From Chaetoceros tenuissimus (Eukaryota > Bacillariophyta > Thalassiosirophyceae > Chaetocerotales > Chaetocerotaceae): a stretch of DNA of 64,000 nt. Position 1 is the first letter of the stretch. Each line of letters starts with the position of its first letter. Shown piece after piece: positions 32,557-41,417 of this stretch. The DNA is taken from contig BLLK01000020.1 in assembly GCA_021927905.1 (NCBI GenBank), forward strand, positions 1,984,001 to 2,048,000. The letters are read 5' to 3'. The position numbers and the translations under genes are program-made. Below the pieces are notes generated by a model. It worked only from the letters and a program-made list of their open reading frames with translations. It did not search any database and was not told the origin of the DNA.

Positions 32557-35511
32557 ATGGATCAAGAAAATCAGAAGAAGAAGAAAAAAGGAGGCACAGG
32601 GTTTCAAGTGCTTGGTCTTTCCGATGAAATTCTCCGTGGAATCAGCAAGATGGGTTTCAGAAACCCTACACCAGTGCAAAGAAAGAGTCTTCCCGTTGTT
32701 TTATCTGGAAGTGACACAGTAGTAATGGCTCGCACAGGATCTGGAAAAACTGCAGCATTTTGTATTCCACTTTTAGAAAGACTTTTGAATTCCCAAAGGA
32801 GACAGCAGCAGCAAACATCGTCATCGTCTACTGCAAATTACTCAGCAGGAGCTGTAATTCTCTCCCCTACAAGAGAACTAAGTTTACAAACACTGAAAGT
32901 TATTCAAACTTTATCAGGTTATATTTCCGAGCCGAGAATCAGATGCATCGGAATAAATGGTGGCGAGAGTATGGAAAAGCAATTTGCATTATTGTCATCA
33001 AAACCTGATGTAATTGTTGCGACACCGGGTAGATTGGCACATCACCTTGCGGAGATCCCAGACTTTCATTTAAGACATTGCGATCAAGTGATATTTGATG
33101 AAGCTGATAGATTGTTTGAAATGGGGTTTGCAGGTCAAATCAGAGAAATCTGCTCTGCGATGCCGTCAACAGAATCTGGACGCCAAACTTTGTTATTTTC
33201 CGCTACCATGCCAAAAGTATTAATTGAATTCACAAAGTCTGGAATCATGGATCCGGATCCACAAGTTGTACGCTTAGATAAAGACGCAACAGTATCAGAG
33301 GAATTAAGAATTGGTTTCATCACTGTAAGGAGTCAAGAGAAGGATGGCACACTTTTGCATTTACTGAGAGATGTGTTGCCCGGTTCTCTTGACAACAGGG
33401 ATACAAACAGAGAAACAGATGAAGACTCTGAGCAGGTAACAAAGAAATCCAAATATAGTAAGAAATCTCATGAATCACATCATGATCATCCTCTAGGTTT
33501 GACATTGATTTTCGCAGCTACTCGACATCATGTCGATTACCTTACCACACTTATCAATAATGCTGGCATATGCGGAAGCACCCGTGGTGAAAAGATTGCG
33601 ACATGCATTTATGGTTCTATGGATCAAGAAGCTAGAAAGCAGAACTTGAATGATTTCAAAAGTGGCCGGATTCCAATATTGATTGTGACAGATGTAGCAG
33701 CGAGAGGTATCGATGTTCCTCTCATAGACCATGTAATTCATTACTCTTTTCCGCCTACTGCAAAATTATTTGTTCATCGAAGTGGGCGCGCAGCAAGAGC
33801 TGGAAGAATAGGCTACTGCTGGGGTCTTGTGGATTCAGAAGAGCTACCATACATGGTAGATCTATATCTCTTTTTAGGAAGAAAATTGACAAGTGGGCAA
33901 AGAAAAAAGGGCGACGACAGCAAAGTTGAAGACGAAGATCTTGTATATAGTATAAAAGATATGACACCGGATATGGTTCACTACGGCAGCATTCCAGAAT
34001 CTACAATCACAGAGGAAATTGAAAATGTACGTAGAATTATAGATTCCGAGCTTACAGGAAGCCACGACGCAGATGCTCTACGTTCATTGATTCGCATTTG
34101 TAATAATGCAATGAAACAATACAGAAGAAGTAGACCAGAGGCAAGTAGACAAGGTGTTAGACGTTCCAAGGAAATTCTCGAAGGTGTAAAGGAAGAAAGT
34201 GGAAAAAGAGTAGGAGGAGGAATGATTCCGGCTCATCCAGTTTTAAGGAAAGCTGAAATGGATAGAATTCTAGGGTCAAAGGGAGCAACGAAAGAGTCCG
34301 CAAAGGCAAAGTTGGACGAAATGAAGGCACGAGAAGAAATGCTAAAAGCAATGTCCAACTTTCGACCAAAAGAAACAGTTTTTGAAGCGTTTGCGACTGG
34401 TTCGACTAAGGTTACTGGCGTACTAAGTCAAGTTGATAAGGGGCGGACAATGGGAAGTAGTGGGAAGAAATATGACGGAAGTGCTGCTTTTAGTGCTATG
34501 AAAAATATGCGCCGCCAAATGGCACTAGCGCATCAGAAGGGTACATCCCTAGTTGTTGCAGGATCAGAGAAAGCACTAGAACTGAATGGTGAATTGGAAC
34601 CAGATTCTGATATCACTTTAGAAGCTAATGATGAAGAAGTGGTTACAAAAGAGCCCATTACTCATGTTCCTATAGTAGAAAAGAAAAGATTGTCAAAGGC
34701 TGAAAGAAAAAGATTGAAGAAAAAAGGAATTATGGCTGCTCAAGAAGCTTCTGACGGAACAAATACAAAAAAGACAAAAAATATGAGAGGTACAGACTTC
34801 CGTGACAAAGCATTTTACATGGACACAATCGCATCTGATGTTGCCCAAAATGAACGAGATAGGCATATAGAAGCAGCTATGCAGCCTTCTTCATCTGGCG
34901 CAACAGGTGGCATGGCTTCAGCACTTCGAATTGAAGAGGCCATGCTTGATATTGTAGGTGATGAAAATGCAGATTTTGTGAAGAAACAAAGAATTACTCG
35001 ATGGGATAAAAGCAAGAGGAAATATGTTCAAACTACGATCGGAATGGAAACCTCTAACATGTCAAAGACTAAGAAGTTGAAGCTTGAATCAGGTCAAATG
35101 GTGAAAAGTGATAAATTGAAACTTGGAGAGTTGTATGAGAAGTGGCAAAAGAAGACCAATAAAAGCATTGGGAGAGTTGGAGTGTTTGATGAGGTTGACG
35201 AAGATCCGAGTGCACCCGATCCTAGTGGCTACGCAAGAAAGACAGCCAAGATTAAGAAGTCCAAACAAGGTGAAGACGATGGAATCAAGACAGCAAATCA
35301 AATCAGGAAGAAACGCAAAGAACAGGAAAAGAACAAGATCAAAAATATGCCGAAAAAAGAAAGAGCTCAATTGTATGCTAATAAGCGCGCTGCTAAAAAT
35401 AAGATCGCAGAAGAGGCAAGAGCTAATGGTACAGGGTGGCAAGGAAAAAAAGGTTTCAGTGGTCGCCATGGAGCGCCAAAGAAGAAAATCGTCAATAAAG
35501 GCAAATTTTAA
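32557..35511 (+). CDS. DDX54: DEAD-box RNA helicase DDX54/Dbp10
   Basis: Single exon, 984 residues. This is the nucleolar RNA helicase family needed for 60S ribosomal subunit assembly. Q motif GFRNPTPVQRKSLP (about 35-48), Walker A ARTGSGKT (about 58-65), PTRELSLQ, DEAD in FDEADRLFEMGF, SAT in FSATMP, and the C-terminal lobe with DVAARGIDVPLIDHVIHY and HRSGRAARAGR. An acidic/basic insert (about 280-312) lies between the lobes. The Dbp10 C-terminal domain is visible as RDKAFYMDTIASDVAQNERD and ITRWDKSKRKYV (about 745-830). The last 150 residues are Lys-rich, typical for this family. Convergent with the next gene; only about 60 bp separate the stops. Confidence 0.93.
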   Translation: MDQENQKKKKKGGTGFQVLGLSDEILRGISKMGFRNPTPVQRKSLPVVLSGSDTVVMARTGSGKTAAFCIPLLERLLNSQRRQQQQTSSSSTANYSAGAVILSPTRELSLQTLKVIQTLSGYISEPRIRCIGINGGESMEKQFALLSSKPDVIVATPGRLAHHLAEIPDFHLRHCDQVIFDEADRLFEMGFAGQIREICSAMPSTESGRQTLLFSATMPKVLIEFTKSGIMDPDPQVVRLDKDATVSEELRIGFITVRSQEKDGTLLHLLRDVLPGSLDNRDTNRETDEDSEQVTKKSKYSKKSHESHHDHPLGLTLIFAATRHHVDYLTTLINNAGICGSTRGEKIATCIYGSMDQEARKQNLNDFKSGRIPILIVTDVAARGIDVPLIDHVIHYSFPPTAKLFVHRSGRAARAGRIGYCWGLVDSEELPYMVDLYLFLGRKLTSGQRKKGDDSKVEDEDLVYSIKDMTPDMVHYGSIPESTITEEIENVRRIIDSELTGSHDADALRSLIRICNNAMKQYRRSRPEASRQGVRRSKEILEGVKEESGKRVGGGMIPAHPVLRKAEMDRILGSKGATKESAKAKLDEMKAREEMLKAMSNFRPKETVFEAFATGSTKVTGVLSQVDKGRTMGSSGKKYDGSAAFSAMKNMRRQMALAHQKGTSLVVAGSEKALELNGELEPDSDITLEANDEEVVTKEPITHVPIVEKKRLSKAERKRLKKKGIMAAQEASDGTNTKKTKNMRGTDFRDKAFYMDTIASDVAQNERDRHIEAAMQPSSSGATGGMASALRIEEAMLDIVGDENADFVKKQRITRWDKSKRKYVQTTIGMETSNMSKTKKLKLESGQMVKSDKLKLGELYEKWQKKTNKSIGRVGVFDEVDEDPSAPDPSGYARKTAKIKKSKQGEDDGIKTANQIRKKRKEQEKNKIKNMPKKERAQLYANKRAAKNKIAEEARANGTGWQGKKGFSGRHGAPKKKIVNKGKF

Positions 35512-35572
35512 AGTAGCAGGACAAAAAGTATTGAGTTTTATGTATGAAATAGGTATTTTCGAACAAAAATAG

Positions 35573-37294
35573 TTATTTCCCCCAAAGCTCATTCCTTCTT
35601 TTGGACTCATGACTCATTGGTGCAACCAAAGCGTGACAAGTTCTTACTACAGATGCAGAATCTGAAGTTTTCGTTTCCTTTTCTAGAAGCTGACTTCTTC
35701 TAGATGATGATAAAGGCGTGAAAAATTCATCAAACACATCTTTTTCCCCTACAATAATCTTCGAGGCCAAACGTGCAATCATAATTTTTGTCGAAAACAA
35801 AAATTTACGTTTCTCTTCTCTATTCTTTGCTTCAAACAAGAATTTTTCCTTCGAGTTAGTAGTAATCATAAAACAGTTTTCGATCTTTGCGAAAGGAAAC
35901 TGGGAACGATCAAGAACAGTTGGTTCAGTGAGTCGAACTATATTCAAAAGATCGACAAACATAGGAGCTTGGATCAGATTGATACGATCTTGACGACAGC
36001 TGGAAGTCTTTGGCGAAAGAGGACGCCAACTAAAGTTTGGCTGTACTAGCACTTTTCTCAAACATGATCCCATCTCGAACCAGCACCTGCAAATAATTGG
36101 ATGTGAAGACTTATTTCTAGATTTGGAATATAACTTTTTGTTTGGATGGTAAATGAATGTAAAAGATGCATTTACCAATTCCAAAATGGTCCCCGATACT
36201 TTTGCAGTATCTTCAACGTCAAAAGAGTCTGGATCGACTGATAATATTCTTTGTGCATTGTAATCGTCCATTTCTTTGCTTGGTTTTGACTCATCGATTG
36301 TGTAAATCTTATCTGCACCGCTTTTCTTATAACTTTGATCTTGACCAGGATCACTGTCGTAGAACAACTCAATATCTGACTCCACAGAATCAAAGGACGG
36401 AAGTGCCTGTATAATGGTAGTGTTTGTTGCATCGGGCATGCAACTTTGGATCAAAGCTCGTGGTTGATCAGTATTCCTGTGGAAATCCTTGTCTTCGAGT
36501 GGGTTGCGCTCATAACTCCAACTGGCGCTCTTGGAAATACCAACCATTAAGTTATGTCTCCGTTTTGCTGCAGAGTCAGAATTTGCCTTCTCTTTTGCAG
36601 TTGGGTTCATGTAATCGCGGGCATCTTCTTCGAGCATATCTGCAACTTTGCAGAGAGAGAAATTTCTACTCAACCCGCTTTCACGTAGCAATTGAATTCT
36701 TTGTCGCGCCTTTTCCCGCATAAATACATTTCTATTTTTCACTCTCCTCAATTGCTCTTCTGGTGGAATTACCACATGATCACTTGCTGTTTGAGCTCTT
36801 TTTTGTCCACATAAGAATGGGAAGTGTTTTTCGAAATCATCAGATTCTTGCAAATAATTACAGCTCAAAAGATCTAGAATTTCACTCTGAATTGATGTTT
36901 GTGCCATCTTTCTCTGCTCTTCACTAGCATTTTGGAAGGAATGAGACGTTTCTGACACATTCGACGTCGCCTTTTGTTTCTTTTCATTTTCTTCCCATGG
37001 TAAAAGTTCAGAGATGCAAAAAAGACCAGCACAAGCTCTTGAAAACGAAGATGAGAATGTGGTCCGTGTCGTTTGATCCTTTGAAATGGATACCGTCGAG
37101 AATTTCGATGCTGTAGCTTTTAATGAATATGGGTCCAATGTCGTATCTTTACTACACGCAGATGATGTGTCATCACAATCACTAATATCTGCAAGTGCGG
37201 GTATAGAATCAACCTCATATTTTTCTTGTGTTGATTTTGGATTTTCCATCATGATGGGTATGGACAATCGCATGCAATGTTTCTTAGCTAGCAA
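35573..37294 (-). CDS. Protein with C-terminal PH-like domain, unknown function
   Basis: Single exon, 573 residues. The first ~400 residues are Ser/Asp/Lys-rich and mostly disordered in composition, with a charged helical patch (RQRIQLLRESGLSRNFSLCK). The last ~170 show alternating strands and a final helix like a pleckstrin-homology domain: the segment IVRLTEPTVLDRSQFPFAKI, then CFMITTNSKEKFLFEAKN, then REEKRKFLFSTKIMIARLAS. PH-like folds bind lipids or proteins; which one is unknown here. The start at 37294 is the first ATG of the frame; another Met follows eight codons on. Confidence in the domain is moderate, in the gene good. Confidence 0.75.
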   Translation of the reverse strand: MLAKKHCMRLSIPIMMENPKSTQEKYEVDSIPALADISDCDDTSSACSKDTTLDPYSLKATASKFSTVSISKDQTTRTTFSSSFSRACAGLFCISELLPWEENEKKQKATSNVSETSHSFQNASEEQRKMAQTSIQSEILDLLSCNYLQESDDFEKHFPFLCGQKRAQTASDHVVIPPEEQLRRVKNRNVFMREKARQRIQLLRESGLSRNFSLCKVADMLEEDARDYMNPTAKEKANSDSAAKRRHNLMVGISKSASWSYERNPLEDKDFHRNTDQPRALIQSCMPDATNTTIIQALPSFDSVESDIELFYDSDPGQDQSYKKSGADKIYTIDESKPSKEMDDYNAQRILSVDPDSFDVEDTAKVSGTILELVNASFTFIYHPNKKLYSKSRNKSSHPIICRCWFEMGSCLRKVLVQPNFSWRPLSPKTSSCRQDRINLIQAPMFVDLLNIVRLTEPTVLDRSQFPFAKIENCFMITTNSKEKFLFEAKNREEKRKFLFSTKIMIARLASKIIVGEKDVFDEFFTPLSSSRRSQLLEKETKTSDSASVVRTCHALVAPMSHESKRRNELWGK

Positions 37295-38023
37295 GTAAAG
37301 ATGGACCTAGATATGTGCAACAACAATGTAATTATGAAGTAAACTATCGAGTTCTCCGAAGCCTATCTGCGCTCTTACAAGTTTTTACGCACCAGCAGGG
37401 AGGTAGGATAAAACTTGAACTCGGAGTAGAATGATAGCGCGCACCTAGAAATTTGTTGCAGAAAAACTGCCCTTGAATGAATCTTTGTTGATTTTGTTTG
37501 AACAGACTATTGCCCAAAATTATATGTAGAGCCCTTTGATTACTTTTCAACTTCACTTCAGTGGCCTTCTTTCTTTTCGAATACAAGTAGGATAGGGGAA
37601 TGAAGGTATTATTGTATTATTCATAAAAAAAAAGCCATTGTTTATCAAAGAGTCAATCACTGATATTTTCTCGAGCACGTATGATGTCAATAAGAGCTTT
37701 TTATTCAGAATTTAGTAGAATTTCAATTCCGTTGTACAACAAGAGAAAAGCGCGGATTCATTCTACGGGACTTGACTTGATGGCACACTTTGTGTTTTCA
37801 GTTTTGATTTTCAGTGGTTCTCAACTAGCAACTAGCTATGGTACCCAGTCTGTTAGGTTGGTAGACATGGTATATCCATCACTTTTACAAATTTCAAAAA
37901 GATTGTTGCTTCCATCGAGTGAGCTTTTTCAGTGAATTTTGAGCTTACCAACTGGAATACCCTGAGCCTCGGCATACCTTCCTTTCCAAAGAATCTGAAT
38001 CTCGACAAATCATAGGCACAAGA
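37295..38023. other. Divergent intergenic region
   Basis: About 730 bp between the PH-like gene (minus) and the dCTPase-like gene (plus). The small frames inside lack support. Presumed to hold both promoters. Confidence 0.4.
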
Positions 38024-38833
38024 ATGAACGAGGAGGTGCAGGACATCACATTCGAAGATCTTTATGCTCATATATTATCATGTCTAGATTGTCATGATGA
38101 AGAGTCCAATGATCACAAGCACGATGCAATGTATCATCACAAAACAGCACGATGCAATGTATTACATCTAGGTTATGCCATAGGCTCACTTTGCTCCAAA
38201 ATTCTTGAACATGCACCGATGGATCCAAATGGAATGACTGCTCAAAGTGAAGCTAATGAATTTTGGCTGCAACCTTCAAAAGAAAGAAGTGAAATTCACC
38301 AAGCAATTGCTGACATTTTTCAATCAATACTCTTTTTTGCTCACGTGACAGAAATTAATCTAGAATCGGCCATATTAAAAAAGATGGAATTGAATGCGAG
38401 GAAATACCCAGTAGAATTATGTAAAGGCAAAGCAGGAAAATACACAAAATATAGTAAAGAAACCGGTATAACGACTAACAATCAATCGATGCTGGATATT
38501 TCAGTAGAAAGTGACGCTTCATCGAACGGTGCTAATGTCGCACACTCGAAAGAAACACCAAGGTCATTGCAATTAAAGATTCGTCAGTTTGCATTAGATA
38601 GAAAATGGAACAAGTATCATTCGCCACGAAACATTGTATTGGCAATGATGGGGGAATGTGGCGAGCTGGCAGAGCTGTTTCAATGGCTTGGAGATATCCA
38701 GGATAATGAAATATTCAAGTCTATTGAAGATCGCGATCATTGTGAACAGGAAATAGCTGATGTATCAATATATTGCTTGAGACTTGCAGATGTAACTGGA
38801 ATTCAAGATATTGGAAGATTGATCAAGTACTAA
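38024..38833 (+). CDS. Tandem dCTP pyrophosphatase-like (MazG/DCTPP1) protein
   Basis: 269 residues. DCTPP1-type enzymes hydrolyse dCTP and modified dCTPs to the monophosphate. The C-terminal half (about 185-269) is a clear all-alpha NTP pyrophosphatase: FALDRKWNKYHSPRNIVLAM, the metal motif GECGELAELFQW, and EQEIADVSIYCLRLADVTGI. It stops right there, lacking the usual KMELNAKKYP tail. The N-terminal half (about 15-150) looks like a second copy with the reverse defect: the EExxE helix is replaced by GYAIGSLCSKI, but the later helix (HQAIADIFQSILFFAHVTEI) and the tail KMELNARKYPVELCKGKAGK are kept. The two halves may complement each other. No intron could be found that adds a tail to the second half. 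Confidence 0.85.
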   Translation: MNEEVQDITFEDLYAHILSCLDCHDEESNDHKHDAMYHHKTARCNVLHLGYAIGSLCSKILEHAPMDPNGMTAQSEANEFWLQPSKERSEIHQAIADIFQSILFFAHVTEINLESAILKKMELNARKYPVELCKGKAGKYTKYSKETGITTNNQSMLDISVESDASSNGANVAHSKETPRSLQLKIRQFALDRKWNKYHSPRNIVLAMMGECGELAELFQWLGDIQDNEIFKSIEDRDHCEQEIADVSIYCLRLADVTGIQDIGRLIKY

Positions 38834-38894
38834 TTTAGAGTTCCATTTAGCAGCTAAGTTTATTAGTAGCATTTTTTCTATCTGAGTAATTGAG

Positions 38895-39073
38895 TATAAT
38901 CGTAGATGGTATCTAATGGTCAAGGCGAGCGACCAATAATGTAATCTGCGATCAAAGCTTCATAATTGTCATTGTAATTTGATATAATTGTAGATGGTAT
39001 CTAATGGTCAAGGGCGAGCGACCAATAATGTAATCTGCGATCAAAGCCTTATGTATTGTCATAGTAATTTTAT
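38895..39073 (+). repeat. Two-copy 88-bp tandem repeat
   Basis: Copies start at 38895 and 38983 (TATAATCGTAGATGG and TATAATTGTAGATGG). They differ by a few substitutions and a G insertion in GGCGAGCGACC. Noncoding. Confidence 0.85.
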
Positions 39074-39342
39074 ACTATGTACACAACAAGGTCAACGGTG
39101 TCACAACGTCACAATTTTCAAACTTTTGATTGTCGAAAACCAGGGTTAGTTTTGTTAGAATTACGAAAGTTAGAGGGCCTCTGAATTTTTTCGCCCAATT
39201 TTCCCAATATCAGTGAATAAAATGCTAACGATTGGTTATTTTAAATTAACGATTGAAGTACTCTAATAGCGTTTAATTCTTTTCTGAAGCACCCTATTGT
39301 CGGTCGATCCACTCACACGCGTACGTACGGGGTTAAGTAAAC

Positions 39343-39383
39343 GGGCGAGGCTCTACGCCGCTACGCGGCTCCAAGCCTCGCCC
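39343..39383. repeat. GC-rich inverted repeat (hairpin)
   Basis: Arms GGGCGAGGCT (39343-39352) and AGCCTCGCCC (39374-39383) pair perfectly, with a further CCGC/GCGG pairing in the loop. This is strikingly GC-rich for the surrounding AT-rich DNA. It lies 393 bp upstream of the OTU gene. Confidence 0.75.
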
Positions 39384-39775
39384 TTGAAAATAGAAATGAA
39401 ATGTAGAGTAGGGTGGGGTAGAAGTTAGAACCCAAAAATCAAGTTAGACTATAAGTAGGTACGTACTGGCTACGGTATCAAGCAACTCAAACTTGGACAT
39501 CATCATCTTCTCTATTCTCTTTTTCAGTTGAATTCACACGACGAGAGTGCCTCTTTCTTTCCATGTAAAAACACTTCAAACCAAAAACAGAGCGAAAAAG
39601 AAAGTAGAGCATCGCATTTCATTACTCTCCAGGTTTGTCCATCTATTGATTGCATTTTGCGAAACTTTCCCTCTCTTCTCTTTTCAAAAGTGATTTTTTT
39701 CTGAAAAAGATAGGTTACTTGTGGGTCTGCAAGAAAGTTCTTTCGCTTCTTAGTTTTTAAGTCCAAAACTTTGCA

Positions 39776-41155
39776 ATGGGTGCCAAACTTCCATCTTCAA
39801 AACAGACATCAAATCAAGGACAAAGTGAACCTGAGACCCATAGTGAGGCGAACGTCGGAAATCTTGAATCAAGAGCAAATCATAATCAAAGCAATTCAGA
39901 CTTTGCAGATAATCAAAGAACTTCCTCCTCCTCGAGACAAGTACATCGACAAAGATTGAAGCCAGAAAATTCTCAAATAATTTATAGTGGTAGAAAGCGT
40001 AAAGTACCATCTTCGATAAGTTGGGAACGAAGTGAAGAGAAACAAGAGGAAAAAAGCAGACCAAAGTCATCCTCCTTGGTACATGGGAGAAATGATCAAG
40101 ATGCTTCCTACGATGATTTCATTGCAGCTTTGAGAAGGAAGAATCTTGAAATTAAAGAGCAGAAAGGGGATGGCAATTGCTTGTTTAGATCTGTTGCCTT
40201 GCAAGTTTATGGAGATTCAAATTGTCATGTAGAAGTTAGAAAAAATTGTATGGACTACATTGAGCGTGAGAGGGAATATTTTCAACCTTTTCTACCAATG
40301 GATGAAGATTTTGAGGCATACATCAATCGAAAACGAAAAGATAAAGTTCACGGTAACAATCCTGAACTCCAAGCCCTATCCGAAATTTACAATCGTCCGA
40401 TTGAAATTTTTTGCCCTGAAAATGGGGGTGAACCTATCAACATTTTTCAATCTGAATTAAAAACAAACGATCTTCCAATAAGATTGAGCTACGAAGATGG
40501 AAACCATTACAATGCTATAATTGATCCTTATACACCTACAGCAGGCTTAGGGCTTGGACTTGCTGATTTACGACCTGGATTGGCAGACAAACAGCAACTG
40601 GACAAGGCAAAGATCGAATCTGATCAATTTTATATGAAAAAAATGGCAAGTGATACTTATAAGTTAGACCTGAAGAAGGCGATGGAAGAGTCAAGAAAAA
40701 CTTCGTCTTACACTTTGGCAAAAAAGAATGCCGCAGAGTTTTCTGAACTGGAACAAAGCGAGTTTGACATAGAGCAGGCAATTCTCTTGAGTTCTTTGGA
40801 ATCTTACCAGAGAGATGAGTGTTCACGGAAGACAAGTGCCAACAGTCACTTCACACGTGCTTCGACAGAGAAATATGCTCAAGGAAGTGATCATTCTTCG
40901 TCTCAAATCCACGAACTCACTAATAGACAAACTTCCAGCTTCAACACAGACGAACATAATAGTACAGCTTCTACAACAACAAGAGTTTCAGCCACCACTA
41001 CATCAAACGCTTTTATTGGAGATGAATATCCAGATACGGTCCAAGAACTAGTCATGAATGGATTTGAGTTATCAACAGTATTAAAAGCATATGATCTTGT
41101 AGGTGATAATTTTGATTCTATGCTATGTTTTCTTATGAGCTCCTCCAAGAAATAA
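39776..41155 (+). CDS. OTU-family deubiquitinase with UIM and UBA
   Basis: Single exon, 459 residues. It should cleave ubiquitin chains. Residues 1-115 are Ser/Gln/Lys-rich and disordered. The OTU domain (about 118-248) has the catalytic Cys in KGDGNCLFRSVALQVYG, and the catalytic His in YEDGNHYNAIIDP. Its size and motifs resemble OTUD5-type enzymes. After it, DIEQAILLSSLESY (about 331) fits a ubiquitin-interacting motif; LKKAMEESRKTS (about 300) may be another, weaker one. The C-terminal 45 residues (YPDTVQELVMNGFELSTVLK onward) look like a UBA three-helix domain. Ubiquitin-binding modules on the C-terminal side suggest binding of chains longer than the catalytic site alone can hold. Confidence 0.92.
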   Translation: MGAKLPSSKQTSNQGQSEPETHSEANVGNLESRANHNQSNSDFADNQRTSSSSRQVHRQRLKPENSQIIYSGRKRKVPSSISWERSEEKQEEKSRPKSSSLVHGRNDQDASYDDFIAALRRKNLEIKEQKGDGNCLFRSVALQVYGDSNCHVEVRKNCMDYIEREREYFQPFLPMDEDFEAYINRKRKDKVHGNNPELQALSEIYNRPIEIFCPENGGEPINIFQSELKTNDLPIRLSYEDGNHYNAIIDPYTPTAGLGLGLADLRPGLADKQQLDKAKIESDQFYMKKMASDTYKLDLKKAMEESRKTSSYTLAKKNAAEFSELEQSEFDIEQAILLSSLESYQRDECSRKTSANSHFTRASTEKYAQGSDHSSSQIHELTNRQTSSFNTDEHNSTASTTTRVSATTTSNAFIGDEYPDTVQELVMNGFELSTVLKAYDLVGDNFDSMLCFLMSSSKK

Positions 41156-41417
41156 GCCTAAGTAGGTGATGTATTATAGTAATAAAGTAGAAATAACCAC
41201 ACATGAAATTGTTACCCCTTGCAGTAAGGAAGAAAAAATGATAGGTGATTAGAGAACGATATGTTTGCTCCTCAAATGCTCCGATGTTGATATCTGACAT
41301 GACTCAGGAAATGTCAAAATACCACTCAGTTCTGTTCACCGGTATTTAAATCAAACTTTTCATATACAATTACAAGTTACAATATCAATTCTTAAATTAA
41401 TATTTTTTTAATAAAGC

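Larger units (their letters stand above)
38834..39775. other. Intergenic region with tandem repeat and GC-rich hairpin
   Basis: About 940 bp between two plus-strand genes. It holds an 88-bp direct duplication (38895-39073) and a GC-rich inverted repeat (39343-39383), listed separately. No coding potential. Confidence 0.5.
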
